From positions 213,428-277,427 of the forward strand of contig LDOQ01000212.1 of assembly GCA_001887945.1 (NCBI GenBank): 64,000 nucleotides of DNA, read 5' to 3'. The number at the start of each line of letters is the position of its first letter. The stretch's first letter is position 1. The stretch is from Spraguea lophii. Lineage: Eukaryota > Microsporidia > Spragueidae. The notes beneath the pieces were generated by a model. It ran no database searches and was not told the DNA's origin. It was given only the letters and a program-made list of their open reading frames with translations. Position numbers and translations under genes: made by a program. This document shows, piece by piece, positions 20,746 through 31,435 of the stretch.

Positions 20746-22647
20746 ATGTTAACAACATTGATTCATATAATGATGACTTTCTTAAGTGATTATAATAATT
20801 GTAATAACATAAAATACAATAACGATGAGCCTAATACGAGTCAAATACATTCTATTGACAATATAGAAGTAAAAGAAAAATATAACAAACAACCTGAAGA
20901 CAATCATATAAAAGCAGAAAGAAATAATACACAATGTGCAGAAGAAATAGATTATAAAAAGATATATTATGAATATTTATCCAAAAGATTAGATATAGCA
21001 AATCCAGATGACCTAAAAAATCTATGTTTATGTATTAAAATGAGAAAAACGATTAGAAATGTTCGACATAATTTGGAAACGGTATTCACAAGTTATAAAC
21101 ATAACTTTTATTCTAATATAACAATAATTAGAGATACATTAAAAACGGTATTGATAAATACATCGAATTTCGTAGTTGATAGTTTAAACAAAATAAAAAG
21201 AAACAAATTTTCTAGAATGATAAGAGCTCGGAAGAACCGCAAAAGAGTCGAAATTGTAATAAAACAAGTTATTCATGTTTATTATATGGGGGTGAATAAT
21301 GAAATAGAAAATACGTGTAGCCGATGCATAGAAAAGCGATATGTAAACAATCTTAAAAGGTATTATACAAAAAGAATAGTAAACAAGTTTCATATAATAA
21401 AAATCATAAAAAGTAAATCAACGGATGAAAATTTAGTCGAAAATATTTGTAAATATTTGGGTGGAAAATTCTGTAGAAATGGAAAAATATATAGAAGTAT
21501 AATGAATAATGATATACAAATGAATCAACACAATAACTGTTGTGAAATACAAACAATAAGGATGTGTGATTTCAATAAAAAAAGTATAATAAATATGAAT
21601 CAGAGTGATAAGCAATTAAACAAAAATAGTGAAATATTAACCGAAGATAGAGAGAATATTAATACAGAAAATAGTGACAAAAGCTCAAAAATCAAAAACA
21701 AAGAAAAACTTGTAGAAAATAATAATTTAACTAATCATTTAAAATCATTATTCTCAAATACAATAAAATTAATAGCGTATTTGGTAACACCGGTATTAGA
21801 AGATATAGAAGAAAGTTTTATTCTTTTTCGCGAAGATGTAACGTATTGTCGGGACCAATTCTGGAAACAGATTGAAAAATATGATGAATACCAAAAACTG
21901 CCAAATCCTCTGCTGGAAACGTTAAAAAAGAATACAAATGATCTACAGACAAGTATAGCAAATATACCATCCTCGATATCTGCACTAAAAAATAAGCTCT
22001 TTATAAAAATATACTCCATAAAAAGCCTGCTCTATGAAGAAATTATAGAAACAATTAAAACAGTAAAATGCGTACTCCATTATATTAATTATCATTTTTA
22101 CATTATACCAAAAAAGATTCTAACAAATGTGATATATCATAGTTTTAATATTTGTAAAGAATCTTCATACCATAGTATAAAATGTATTGTAAATATATTT
22201 AGAGGTGCATATTATATCATGAAAAAATATACTTATAACATATGTGTTTTAACCATCCCAAAATATTATTATTTATTAATTGATTATTTTATCTCAAGGT
22301 ATATGAACCTTTGCACAACAATAAATGCTTTCAAACAAGTAAATGAAAATACAAAAATAATTATATGTTTAGGTAATTATACGGCAGTGTTGAAAAAATT
22401 GAGTATGGAATTAGATAATATTAAAGAACAAACAACGGTATTCATTACTGGATATTGGATAGAAACTAAAAGTGATGTATTATTATTTTATATGATAAAG
22501 ATATTACATGATGTGATTAATAGGATATTATATTTATCTGAGGTGTTTATTTATAACTTTAATGACGGTGGTAATGGATATGTTCTGCTTTTATATGCAT
22601 TTACTAGCGCTGTAGATTGTGGCTTTCTGCTTGATAGGTTTCTTTAA
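20746..22647 (+). CDS. large basic lineage-specific protein, unknown
   Basis: This 633-residue protein has no domain that I recognise. The N-terminus is mildly hydrophobic (MLTTLIHIMMTFL), possibly a weak signal or anchor, followed by an asparagine-rich stretch. Two helical, lysine/tyrosine-rich regions (about 75-240 and 335-600) are separated by a polar asparagine/lysine linker (about 245-330). Several CxxC-like cysteines are scattered (e.g. CSRC near 191). No CCC box precedes the ATG. Length, intact frame and position beside two other lineage-specific genes suggest a real fast-evolving gene, perhaps host-facing. Function unknown. Confidence 0.65.
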   Translation: MLTTLIHIMMTFLSDYNNCNNIKYNNDEPNTSQIHSIDNIEVKEKYNKQPEDNHIKAERNNTQCAEEIDYKKIYYEYLSKRLDIANPDDLKNLCLCIKMRKTIRNVRHNLETVFTSYKHNFYSNITIIRDTLKTVLINTSNFVVDSLNKIKRNKFSRMIRARKNRKRVEIVIKQVIHVYYMGVNNEIENTCSRCIEKRYVNNLKRYYTKRIVNKFHIIKIIKSKSTDENLVENICKYLGGKFCRNGKIYRSIMNNDIQMNQHNNCCEIQTIRMCDFNKKSIINMNQSDKQLNKNSEILTEDRENINTENSDKSSKIKNKEKLVENNNLTNHLKSLFSNTIKLIAYLVTPVLEDIEESFILFREDVTYCRDQFWKQIEKYDEYQKLPNPLLETLKKNTNDLQTSIANIPSSISALKNKLFIKIYSIKSLLYEEIIETIKTVKCVLHYINYHFYIIPKKILTNVIYHSFNICKESSYHSIKCIVNIFRGAYYIMKKYTYNICVLTIPKYYYLLIDYFISRYMNLCTTINAFKQVNENTKIIICLGNYTAVLKKLSMELDNIKEQTTVFITGYWIETKSDVLLFYMIKILHDVINRILYLSEVFIYNFNDGGNGYVLLLYAFTSAVDCGFLLDRFL

Positions 22648-22686
22648 ATGAATGGTATCTGAAAAAAAAATAAACGTTAAAGTTTA

Positions 22687-22970
22687 TTATTTGTAGATTT
22701 TATAATGTTTTTTTAATTCTTTATTTGTATTTTCTAAATTATTGGGTTTTACAATTTTTGATAATATAAGGAAACTCGGCGAAAAATTATAAAGTATAAT
22801 GTCTTTTTCGTCAAAGGACAATCCAAGAAATCGAAGATATGTATAAATAATTTTATTTTCATCAAAAAATGAATACTTTTAAAATTGGTTTATAATTTGT
22901 TTTGTAAAAGTTTGTCAAAAAATTTGTGATTTATTTGAGGATATTCTTCTTAAAACCAAAATGGAACTAA
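22687..22970 (-). pseudogene. 3' remnant of a decayed gene
   Basis: On the minus strand about 60 codons are open and protein-like, ending at a TAA at 22687: FFDENKIIYTYLRFLGLSF, then DEKDIILYNFSPSFLILSKI. Upstream the frame shifts and meets two stops. The pattern recalls the last helices of a RhoGAP domain (compare the AYNLAVVFTP element of the gene at 2724), but the match is weak. The remainder of spacer 22971-23893 holds no gene that I can see. Confidence 0.4.
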
Positions 22971-23893
22971 AATAACAATGAGTTAAATTTTCTCGTAAAT
23001 ATCAATATTTGATCTTCTTTTATAATTGCATAATACCGTATACTGCATGGAGTTAATATTTAAAAATTCAATATAATCTTAACAACAACAAATTATCTGC
23101 TTAAAACGGTAAAAGATTTTTTTAAAATATTAAGATTTAATATTTAAATCAACATAATGTTTATATTTTTATTTATTATGTCAAAAAAGTATATTCGTAA
23201 TATTTTTTTATTTAAATATTATATATTTGAAAACAGATAAAATAATTATAATTGCAAGCGATATATAAACAGAAGTGTTTTGGAGTGTAAATGAATAGAA
23301 TTATTTATGTTTAAAAAGTATTAATTTTGACATATTATTGGGAAATATAAACAAAATAATTTATATTATTAGATATTACACATACAACAATAATGTTTGA
23401 TGCTATACGAGAGAATGTAATAAAACATAACCGTTAATTATCATAAAATTTAATTGGGATGTGGGTTTTATTTTTAAGAATATATTTTTTATTACCATAA
23501 ATGGAAATAAAAAGTGTAAAATATCACAGAATGTTTAAATAATTAAAATATCAATGATCCATCTTTTCAATTTAAAAGAAAACAAATATTTAAATTTTAT
23601 GAATTCTTCGAATGTTTTTTTAAATAATACTTTATCAACTATATCCAAAATAATTTTAATTGGTATAGAAATTATATTAAACGTCAAGTATTTATTTTAT
23701 ATAAAAGTTTAATTGATATATTAGAGTTTTTAAATGTCATGTTTTAATATTTATAAACATAGTTATAAACATAAGCATATAGAATTACAAATTTCATTGT
23801 CGAAATTTATATATTTTAATTTATTTCTTAAGAAATATCTATCATTTCTGTCAAACTGGAAAAGCTTTTAAAAAAAAGAGAAATATTTATTTC

Positions 23894-26452
23894 ATGTTTT
23901 ATTTTATCATTTGTGCACTTTGCGTGAAACTAAGTAAAAGAGAATATTTACAATGGTGGGTTTTGACCGATCAAAGTTATTTTGTTTTGAATCAAACTAA
24001 TCCGTATTTTTATCAATTATTATTAACCGATTGTTGGTTTGAAATAAATGGAGAAAATAAAGAATTGAATTTTCAGCTTAAAAATTATAAGCATAAACTT
24101 CCTCAAATCATAAATTTATGTACAATGATAGAAACTTTGAATATTACAAACAGCGGGTTAAAGAGGATTGATATGTATTTTTTTGTTTTTAGAGAGAATT
24201 TAAGACATTTAAATCTGTCGTGCAATCTTTTAGAAATTATTCCAGATGAAATATTTTGCCTTAAATTTTTAAAAACTTTAGATTTATCAAAAAATAAACT
24301 TACAGAATTGCCTAAAATGATAGGAAGATTGATAGAACTCGAATCTTTAAATCTTAAAGGAAACAAAATAATACAAATTTCCGAAAATCTAGCAAACTTA
24401 AAAAACCTCATTTTTTTAAATTTGTCTGAAAATGAAAGTCTATTTGAATCAACCGATTGGTACAGAACATTATTAAAACATGAGGAATTGTTTAAAATTT
24501 TGAATAAATCCAATCTTATATCTATAGGGTTGGATAATACGGGATTGTATTACATACCTAAATTATATGTTTCATCCACATTAGAACTAATCAGTTTAGA
24601 TAATAATCATTTAATTTTTTTGAATGAAAATTTTAAAAAATTTCTCTCTCTGAAAAAAATAAATTTAGGATATAATAACTTTGGATCTTTTCCTGATGTT
24701 TTATTTGAATTGCCATTATTAAACTATATAGGTATTGAGAACAACAACATAACAGGTAACATCGTCTTGAAAAAAGAATATTTTAAAAGTTTATTTCAAC
24801 TGAATCTTGGTCATAATTACATTAAAAAATTAATAATTCCATCGGACTCATTATCACAGATAAATTATTTATATCTACATAACAATGAAATAACAGAAAT
24901 TGACAATAATTTTTTTAATCTAAGAAATCTAAAATATTTGGATATTCGTAAAAATTGTATCAACAATATTTCGTTAAAAGAAATAACACGGGATACAAGT
25001 TTAGAAATACCTATAGAAGTCAATAGAATAGAAATAATAAAAGAGCTATTTTTAGTAAAAAATCTTACATATCTTTCTGTTGTATGTAAATCAGCATCTG
25101 AAAAATCCGAAGAAATTAATTTATTTGAAAACCTTGATGTAAAAAATAATTTAAAAACATTATTACTTGAATCGTGTTTTCTTACTGAGATACCACGTGG
25201 ATTATCTAAAATTCATACAATTCAAAATATTTTTTTGCGAAATAATACAATATCATATTTTAATGCTTTTTTTATAAATTTAAACGATCTTATAACATTG
25301 GATTTAAGTAACAATAGATTAGATACAATAGATGGAAATATATTCATACATCCTTCATTAAGATATTTAAATCTAAATAATAATATGATTAACTGTCTTC
25401 CTAAAGAAATAAATTATAAAAAACACCATCTTATAATATCATTAAAGAATAATAATATATCTTTATATGGCGGTACTAACTGTTTGGGATTATTTGATAT
25501 ATCATATAAAGTAATAGAAAAAATAGAAGTTGATTTACACGAAAATTATACATTTAATTATAATGCGAAGGAATTTTATAAATACATGTTTAATAATCCA
25601 TTCGGTTGGAATTTAGATAAAATTAAAACCATAATACCAACTAAACCTAAAAAACATTCTCTGAATGGGGAGTTTGTTTTAAAAATTTGGGAAGAGAACA
25701 TTATGAAAAATATTAAAGAAAACGATACAAATACAGAAATAACAGAATATCTTAAAAATTTATACGGAATTGAATCTAAAATGACGTATATAGTAAAACA
25801 TTTAGATAAAGAGAAAAAGGATACATTAAAGGATTTTATCGAGGAGATATTTTTAATCTTATACAGAAATATGAATGAGAATTCGAATATGATAAGCTCC
25901 ACGATTTTATCTTTAACACCGGGAATATTTGAATGTTATGATGCTCAATATGAACATTTAAAAAGAGCATATTATGCAATAAAACAAAAAGAAGATAATT
26001 TTGATATTATATTTTATATTAATGAAATGATAGGAGAAATCAAGAATGAGGTATTAAGTAAAATAACAACATCTAACGAATTATTTCAAAACGTACATAT
26101 TTTATCTTATTGGAGAAATGAGTTAGCCGATGAATTAGGGTTTCAAAAAAGCAATACAATATATGGGACACTTACAAATAATACATGTTTAAATTGTAAA
26201 GAATATATATTATATCATTTCTTTAAAGAATTTGATGCTTATGAAACCGTTAAAAAATTACATCAAAAAATTAATAGTAAAGGAAAGTTTATTACATTGG
26301 CATCTAAATTTATATTTAACAAAATCGACGATGAAAAAAAAATTGGTATTTATCTTAAGTATAATAATCTTGACGATATGGATTTTTCTGAAATAAAATT
26401 GTCCGGAGTAGCCCTTATTTTATGTTGTTTCAATTATACTTATATCCAATAA
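23894..26452 (+). CDS. secreted leucine-rich-repeat protein with possible NEL-like C-terminal domain
   Basis: The 852-residue protein starts with a hydrophobic signal-like segment (MFYFIICALCVKLSKRE). About fifteen or more leucine-rich repeats fill residues 75-520, many of the LxxLxLxxNxLxxLP type. From about 555 on there is an alpha-helical region without repeats. It contains FVLKIWEENI, then SLTPGIFECYD with C681 and D683, a FDIIFYINEM segment, and WRNELADELGF before the end. This order loosely follows the bacterial NEL ubiquitin-ligase domain, whose catalytic cysteine lies in a CxD motif; this is my eye-alignment only. A secreted, host-directed LRR effector is likely. No CCC box precedes the start. 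Confidence 0.8.
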   Translation: MFYFIICALCVKLSKREYLQWWVLTDQSYFVLNQTNPYFYQLLLTDCWFEINGENKELNFQLKNYKHKLPQIINLCTMIETLNITNSGLKRIDMYFFVFRENLRHLNLSCNLLEIIPDEIFCLKFLKTLDLSKNKLTELPKMIGRLIELESLNLKGNKIIQISENLANLKNLIFLNLSENESLFESTDWYRTLLKHEELFKILNKSNLISIGLDNTGLYYIPKLYVSSTLELISLDNNHLIFLNENFKKFLSLKKINLGYNNFGSFPDVLFELPLLNYIGIENNNITGNIVLKKEYFKSLFQLNLGHNYIKKLIIPSDSLSQINYLYLHNNEITEIDNNFFNLRNLKYLDIRKNCINNISLKEITRDTSLEIPIEVNRIEIIKELFLVKNLTYLSVVCKSASEKSEEINLFENLDVKNNLKTLLLESCFLTEIPRGLSKIHTIQNIFLRNNTISYFNAFFINLNDLITLDLSNNRLDTIDGNIFIHPSLRYLNLNNNMINCLPKEINYKKHHLIISLKNNNISLYGGTNCLGLFDISYKVIEKIEVDLHENYTFNYNAKEFYKYMFNNPFGWNLDKIKTIIPTKPKKHSLNGEFVLKIWEENIMKNIKENDTNTEITEYLKNLYGIESKMTYIVKHLDKEKKDTLKDFIEEIFLILYRNMNENSNMISSTILSLTPGIFECYDAQYEHLKRAYYAIKQKEDNFDIIFYINEMIGEIKNEVLSKITTSNELFQNVHILSYWRNELADELGFQKSNTIYGTLTNNTCLNCKEYILYHFFKEFDAYETVKKLHQKINSKGKFITLASKFIFNKIDDEKKIGIYLKYNNLDDMDFSEIKLSGVALILCCFNYTYIQ

Positions 26453-27695
26453 AGCTTTTCGTTTTTTATGTTATTGTTTTATAATATATTTTTTATATTT
26501 TGATGAAACTTTTAGATTATAAAATTAATACAAAACAACTTCTTTAAAAGACTCGCATAATCTGCAATACATTTTCAAAAAAGATTCGGTATATTGAATT
26601 GTTTATATAAAAGTTATTTTTTGTAACTTCAAATAGAATATATCAAATATTTATAAATTATTGTTCCAATTTCGTTTTTGAATACTGACAACAATATTAA
26701 AAAAATACCATAATTATGAATAGACAACAATTATACTCTACGAATTTTCACATGTAATATTATTTAATGCTCGTAATGCTTAAACTTGTTAAAAAATCTT
26801 TTAATTATAGAAAACGCAAAAAAGATAAATGGATATGGCAGTTTCTAAACAAAATAACGGATATATATAAAAGTGTTTTAATGGAAGTATAATAAACAAC
26901 CCATTTCGATACAAAAAGGTTCTATTTCTTTCAATATTAAAATAAGTTTAACAAAAATTACATAAATTATATAAATGGATATAAAAAAAAGATATTGAAA
27001 AAGAGATTAGTGTGTTTCAATAAATAGGACATTATATATTTCTAATAGCCAAATAAAGAAAATTAAAATCAACAGTAAAAATAAATGGGTTAAAGTAGAC
27101 GAAAATTCGGTTTAGAGAAGAAAATACAATGTTATAAATGGATAGTAACAACCATATGTGTTGTTTATATCTTAGAAAAGAACATCAATAATATATTATT
27201 TAGAGTTACTAAACCAGGTAATTCTAGTTTTTTATTAATTATTATTAAAAAGCATATAAAAATCAAATCAGCAATTGTAATGATTGTTAGAAAGTATAAA
27301 AACCTCAAGTTGTTAAAAGCTCCGATGTAAAAATTCTATTTTAAAAAATCCAAATAGTTACTGTCTAAAGGTTTTATTGTTTTTTTAAATGTTAAAATGT
27401 GTTATAAAATAAGAAAACTTTGTAAAAAGTTCTATAATATAAATTTATATAATATGATTTGTCTAATCTTTATTATTCTATACTTACAATAAAATAATAT
27501 AAAAACTAAAATAATTTTTTTAATGATAATCATTATTATGATCATTTTTTTTATATAAGAATTTTTATTTTCTTTTATTTCTTGCTATAACTTTTATTAA
27601 TATTGGTAATATCATTACAAATATTATTTTATAGTATACACCCAGCTAAATAAAGTTTTTTAAGTTTTTACTACATATCTGTCTGTTTCTTATTT
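26453..27695. other. intergenic, 1.2 kb, nothing recognised
   Basis: No ORF above background and no copy of the SINE-like family that I can align. The phrase AAAGTGTTTTAATGGAAGTA near 26873 recalls AGAAGTGTTTTGGAGTGTAA near 23272, upstream of the LRR gene, but the match is short. The stretch 27480-27650 is nearly pure A/T. Confidence 0.4.
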
Positions 27696-29249
27696 TTAAA
27701 CCTTAATATGTTGTTCATATTTATCACTCCATACTGTATCATATTCATTTAAATGCTTTAATCCTTTACATTCTTCAAATATTGAATTTCCTGTATCTAT
27801 GTTTTTATTATTATAACAATCATTTCCACAGTCGTTTACATATGTGTGTAGCTTATTAAAATTTTTTACTTGAGAATTACTTGTTGTTTGATAATCATCT
27901 GAAGAAAATGAATCAAAGTTAGAATCCTGGTTATATTGTGTAGCCATTTGCAATTTATTATCTGCTGTTTTTTTACCTGGAAAGTTATCTCCTTGTATTT
28001 TAGAATCGTTTACATATGTGTGTAACATATTAAAATTTTCTATTTGAGAATTACTTGTTGTTTGATAATCATCTGACGAAAATGAATCAAAGTTAGAATC
28101 GTCGTTATATTGTATAGCCATTTGTAATTTATTATCTGTTATTTTTTCGTTTGGGGAGTTATATCCTTGTATCTTAGAATCGTTTAAATTGACAGTCTTA
28201 TGTTTTTTATATGTCTTTTTTGTAAAGTTTACTGTTGCATCATCTTCTTGTTTAATAGCATCCTGCAATTTAGAAATTATTTTGTCCCGCATCCTCGTAG
28301 CTCTTTTATTAATCTTTTGCTTTATGTTAGTGTACGCAGATTGTATTAAGTCTTTACCTTCTGAAATAGAATCAACAGCCTTTCTTTTAAATACCTTAAA
28401 CATTTTATTACTTTTTACGGTATTTCTAGCTTTTTGAACTTTCGATCTAAAAAAATTTAATCCTTCTTGGAAATTAAAGCTTTGGGAAGATTCAAAGGTT
28501 TCCGTTGTATTTTCTTTTTTAGTATTATTGGATATAGCATGTTTTTCATTTGAAACATCACATCTTCCAATAGGTTTATAGTAACTTTTTTCTCTTGGTA
28601 AATAATTAAAAATCATATTATCACAATGAAAGGGTTTTGCTTTCTTTCGAAGTACGTTATATGGTTCGATATTAGAGAAACTATCAGTGTCATTTTTATC
28701 TGAAACGCTTGGACGAGCCAATTTATCAAATTTATTAGTAATGTCACTAGTAATATTTTCGTGTTGAGATGTGCATTTATTAAAAACACCATCCTGCGAT
28801 TTACAATCCTTTTCTTTATCGATATGTTTATTATTTGTACCATAATTATTAATATGTGGATGTATTATATCATCCTTGGTTAGTTTTTTCCTGTTACCTT
28901 CCATATCTAAATGTCCATTTTTTCTGATTTTTTTATTCTGCCCATTTTTATCGATTACTTTTTTATCGTTATTTCGCCTATTAACCTGAATCCCAACAAC
29001 ACTTTTCCATTTAAAAAGTTTTGAATTATATAAATCTTCATTTACATACTTATTTTTATTTTGTATTCTATTTACTGAACCTTGTGCATTACACATTTTA
29101 TTATATTGATGTGGATTATTAGAAACATTTTTTTCTTTATCAGATCCAGATTCTGTATTACCTGCAGATGTTTTTGTAAAATATAAAAAGATACTTAGAC
29201 CAAAGAATCCTAGAACAGCAGCTAAAAATTTCATCTTATTTCTTTCCAT
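27696..29249 (-). CDS. membrane-anchored or secreted repeat protein, unknown
   Basis: The N-terminus (MKFLAAVLGFFGLSIFLYF, after MERNK) is a signal peptide or signal anchor. The remaining 490 residues are polar, rich in asparagine, lysine and serine, with no known domain. Residues about 355-470 contain two nearly identical 58-residue repeats (each with DSNFDSFSSDDYQTTSNSQ), encoded by a perfect-register 174-base duplication. A basic helical stretch precedes the repeats (about 265-330). A short cysteine-containing tail follows. There is no CCC box. Such architecture is common in fast-evolving exported proteins of microsporidia; function is unknown. Confidence 0.75.
   Translation of the reverse strand: MERNKMKFLAAVLGFFGLSIFLYFTKTSAGNTESGSDKEKNVSNNPHQYNKMCNAQGSVNRIQNKNKYVNEDLYNSKLFKWKSVVGIQVNRRNNDKKVIDKNGQNKKIRKNGHLDMEGNRKKLTKDDIIHPHINNYGTNNKHIDKEKDCKSQDGVFNKCTSQHENITSDITNKFDKLARPSVSDKNDTDSFSNIEPYNVLRKKAKPFHCDNMIFNYLPREKSYYKPIGRCDVSNEKHAISNNTKKENTTETFESSQSFNFQEGLNFFRSKVQKARNTVKSNKMFKVFKRKAVDSISEGKDLIQSAYTNIKQKINKRATRMRDKIISKLQDAIKQEDDATVNFTKKTYKKHKTVNLNDSKIQGYNSPNEKITDNKLQMAIQYNDDSNFDSFSSDDYQTTSNSQIENFNMLHTYVNDSKIQGDNFPGKKTADNKLQMATQYNQDSNFDSFSSDDYQTTSNSQVKNFNKLHTYVNDCGNDCYNNKNIDTGNSIFEECKGLKHLNEYDTVWSDKYEQHIKV
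27833..28180 (-). repeat. in-frame 174-bp tandem duplication inside the repeat protein
   Basis: CGTTTACATATGTGTGTA occurs at 27833 and again at 28007, exactly 174 bases apart. The two units differ at few positions over their length, so the duplication is young or kept uniform by recombination. It encodes 58 amino acids per unit and keeps the frame. Confidence 0.9.
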
Positions 29250-29523
29250 TTTTTAAGTATTTATATTTTTATTTAAAGATTTGACATTATAAAATGATAC
29301 AACTACAAAAGGAAAACCTTAAATTAAAATTAATAACTGGTTTACAATAAATAAATTGGAAATATTTTTTAATAATATTATTATCATAAAATTTAATATT
29401 TCTCATTTCAACTCCTATTACAAATCATCAATAAATGACAACATATGAAATTACTAAAAAGGAAATGAAATAAATTACGTAAAAAGACACCATAAATTTA
29501 GAATTAGATTTATTATCAAATTA

Positions 29524-30981
29524 TCACTTGAAACTTAATTCATATAACACAATTTCTCCTGTGGTTGTTCCTGATATAATAAAAATAGTATTAAAAACAT
29601 ATAACACCTCTATGGCCGATATGCTTTTTTGTTGAATTTTTATAGCCGTATTAAGTTCTCCACAGAACAATATTTCTTCATAACAACCAACTAATATATT
29701 ATCTTCATTTAACGTAGAACAGCAATATACCCTGTCTCTAAACTTTAAGTCCTTGGTCTTATTTAATTTAGAATCAAATGTCACAATTGAATTTTTAAGC
29801 ACAACTATGAAATTACCATGGCTTTCTTTCATTAAAAGTGGACTCTCTTTAATCAGCTGTTTTAACATTATTCGCTTTTCGAAATCAAATACAAATAACA
29901 TGGATCTATCAGCTACAAGGAAAAGATCTTCGAACAAGGGGATAATATATTTCACTTCGTCTTGCATTTTAGCACTCGTGACAAAATTTCCATCGTGTGT
30001 AAATTTTGACATTTCATAATCTATATCAACGGCATATACAAAATCTTTGTCAAGGGCAAGCGCAGTTACTGTGTTATTAAGCATTATGTTTGCGAGTAAT
30101 TTTACACTTAAGCTTCCTGTTTGATCTCTAAATAATGAAAACACTTTAACCTCTTTTTCATGAGAAAATGTTGCAAAGATAGCTTTTCCATTTGTTTCTA
30201 CAATCTTAATGTCTTTTATAATGGTTTGATGAGGTTCAAATGTAATATCAGTCCTCATGGTTTTCAAATCAATTATATGCAAGACTCTTTCTGTTGTTGA
30301 GAAAATAATTGCTTTGAATTCTCTACATCCTACAATATTTGTAATTTTGGTTGATGGAAAATTAAATTCTTTTATTTCTTTTACTCTGGGTATTGGTCTT
30401 TCTTCTCTTCTTTTTATCTCTTGGTTTTCGTATACCTCTTTATATGTATCAGTTTCAAAAGAACTTACATTTTGCTCCATACTTTGTCTATCATAATATT
30501 GTTTTTTTGTTTCTTTGGCATAATAATCATTATATTCTTCTGGTATTTGAGGGAAACCTTTAGGCTCTTCTTCATTTCTTTTCATCATTTCATGTTGATA
30601 TCTCATTTGATCAGAATAATAATTTTGTGGTATTTTTTCTTGCTGTTGATAATGATCTCTTCGATATTTATCATCCGCTCTCCTATGTTGTAATCTCCCT
30701 TTGTATCTTCTTTTTTCATTCAATATTTTCATCATAATTGCCTCAAGATTTGCCAAACTTCCTCTATCAACTAGACTACCACTACGTATATTAGATAGTT
30801 CGTTAAAAACATTAAACCATTCTTCTAATAAAGAAGATTTTCCTGTATCTGGATAATCCGTAATACCTACTTCCATTCGAAAACTATCTGCACTTCTAAC
30901 ATATCTATTTTTTGTCAAGTATTCATGTATGAGAATGTCAATCAATTTTGAATTCTTATTTGTTTCGTCATAAGTAACCAT
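29524..30981 (-). CDS. LisH/LUFS-domain protein with WD40-like C-terminus (Leunig/Flo8-type corepressor)
   Basis: Residues 12-70 read LIDILIHEYLTKNRYVRSAD, then SFRMEV and LLEEWFNVFNELSNIRSG. This is a LisH motif extended into a LUFS-like domain, as in Leunig, Flo8 and SSBP proteins. The middle (about 75-205) is glutamine, arginine and tyrosine-rich and disordered. Residues 210-485 have the beta-strand periodicity of a divergent seven-bladed propeller without clear WD pairs. A transcriptional corepressor is the best guess. Another LisH-propeller protein, for example of the Lis1 or TAF5 type, is possible but fits the LUFS part less well. GGG precedes the ATG (ATGAGGGTATGG). Confidence 0.72.
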   Translation of the reverse strand: MVTYDETNKNSKLIDILIHEYLTKNRYVRSADSFRMEVGITDYPDTGKSSLLEEWFNVFNELSNIRSGSLVDRGSLANLEAIMMKILNEKRRYKGRLQHRRADDKYRRDHYQQQEKIPQNYYSDQMRYQHEMMKRNEEEPKGFPQIPEEYNDYYAKETKKQYYDRQSMEQNVSSFETDTYKEVYENQEIKRREERPIPRVKEIKEFNFPSTKITNIVGCREFKAIIFSTTERVLHIIDLKTMRTDITFEPHQTIIKDIKIVETNGKAIFATFSHEKEVKVFSLFRDQTGSLSVKLLANIMLNNTVTALALDKDFVYAVDIDYEMSKFTHDGNFVTSAKMQDEVKYIIPLFEDLFLVADRSMLFVFDFEKRIMLKQLIKESPLLMKESHGNFIVVLKNSIVTFDSKLNKTKDLKFRDRVYCCSTLNEDNILVGCYEEILFCGELNTAIKIQQKSISAIEVLYVFNTIFIISGTTTGEIVLYELSFK

Positions 30982-31435
30982 ACCCTCATAAAAATAATAA
31001 ATTAAAAACCGTGTTATTTTGTAAAAATAGGAAAAGATTAACTTCCCAAATAAGACTAAATATAAAAATTAATTTTGTTGCAATTCAGCAAATAAGTTTT
31101 AGAGTGGAATATAGAAGATCTTAAATTATTATTGCGATTATTAAAAATTTTAAGATATTTGATAGTATTCAAATGCATTATCATATGTAAATAATTTTTT
31201 ATTTTTTTGTTTTGATTTAAAATTTGACATATTTTTTTCGTTTATTTTCATTTTTACGTATAATTTGTTATAAAATAAAAATATTAAAAATATAAGACAT
31301 TAAAGAACTTATTAGGATATTTTATTATATTTTTTTAATATGATGTTTCAGTTGTTTTGTTGTTATCATTTTATCATTTTATCATTAATTTTGTTACAGT
31401 ATTAAAAATATTTGTATTGGAAATTTATTAGTAAT
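30982..31435. other. divergent promoter spacer, nothing recognised
   Basis: AT-rich spacer between two divergent genes. A small direct repeat (ATCATTTT, ATCATTTTATCATTAA) lies at 31368-31387. No ORF and no RNA-like element that I can support. Confidence 0.5.

Noticed and set aside
31412..31435. Upstream start of the antiporter at 31412
   Set aside because: The codon there is TTG; the first ATG is at 31436 and the protein is complete from it.
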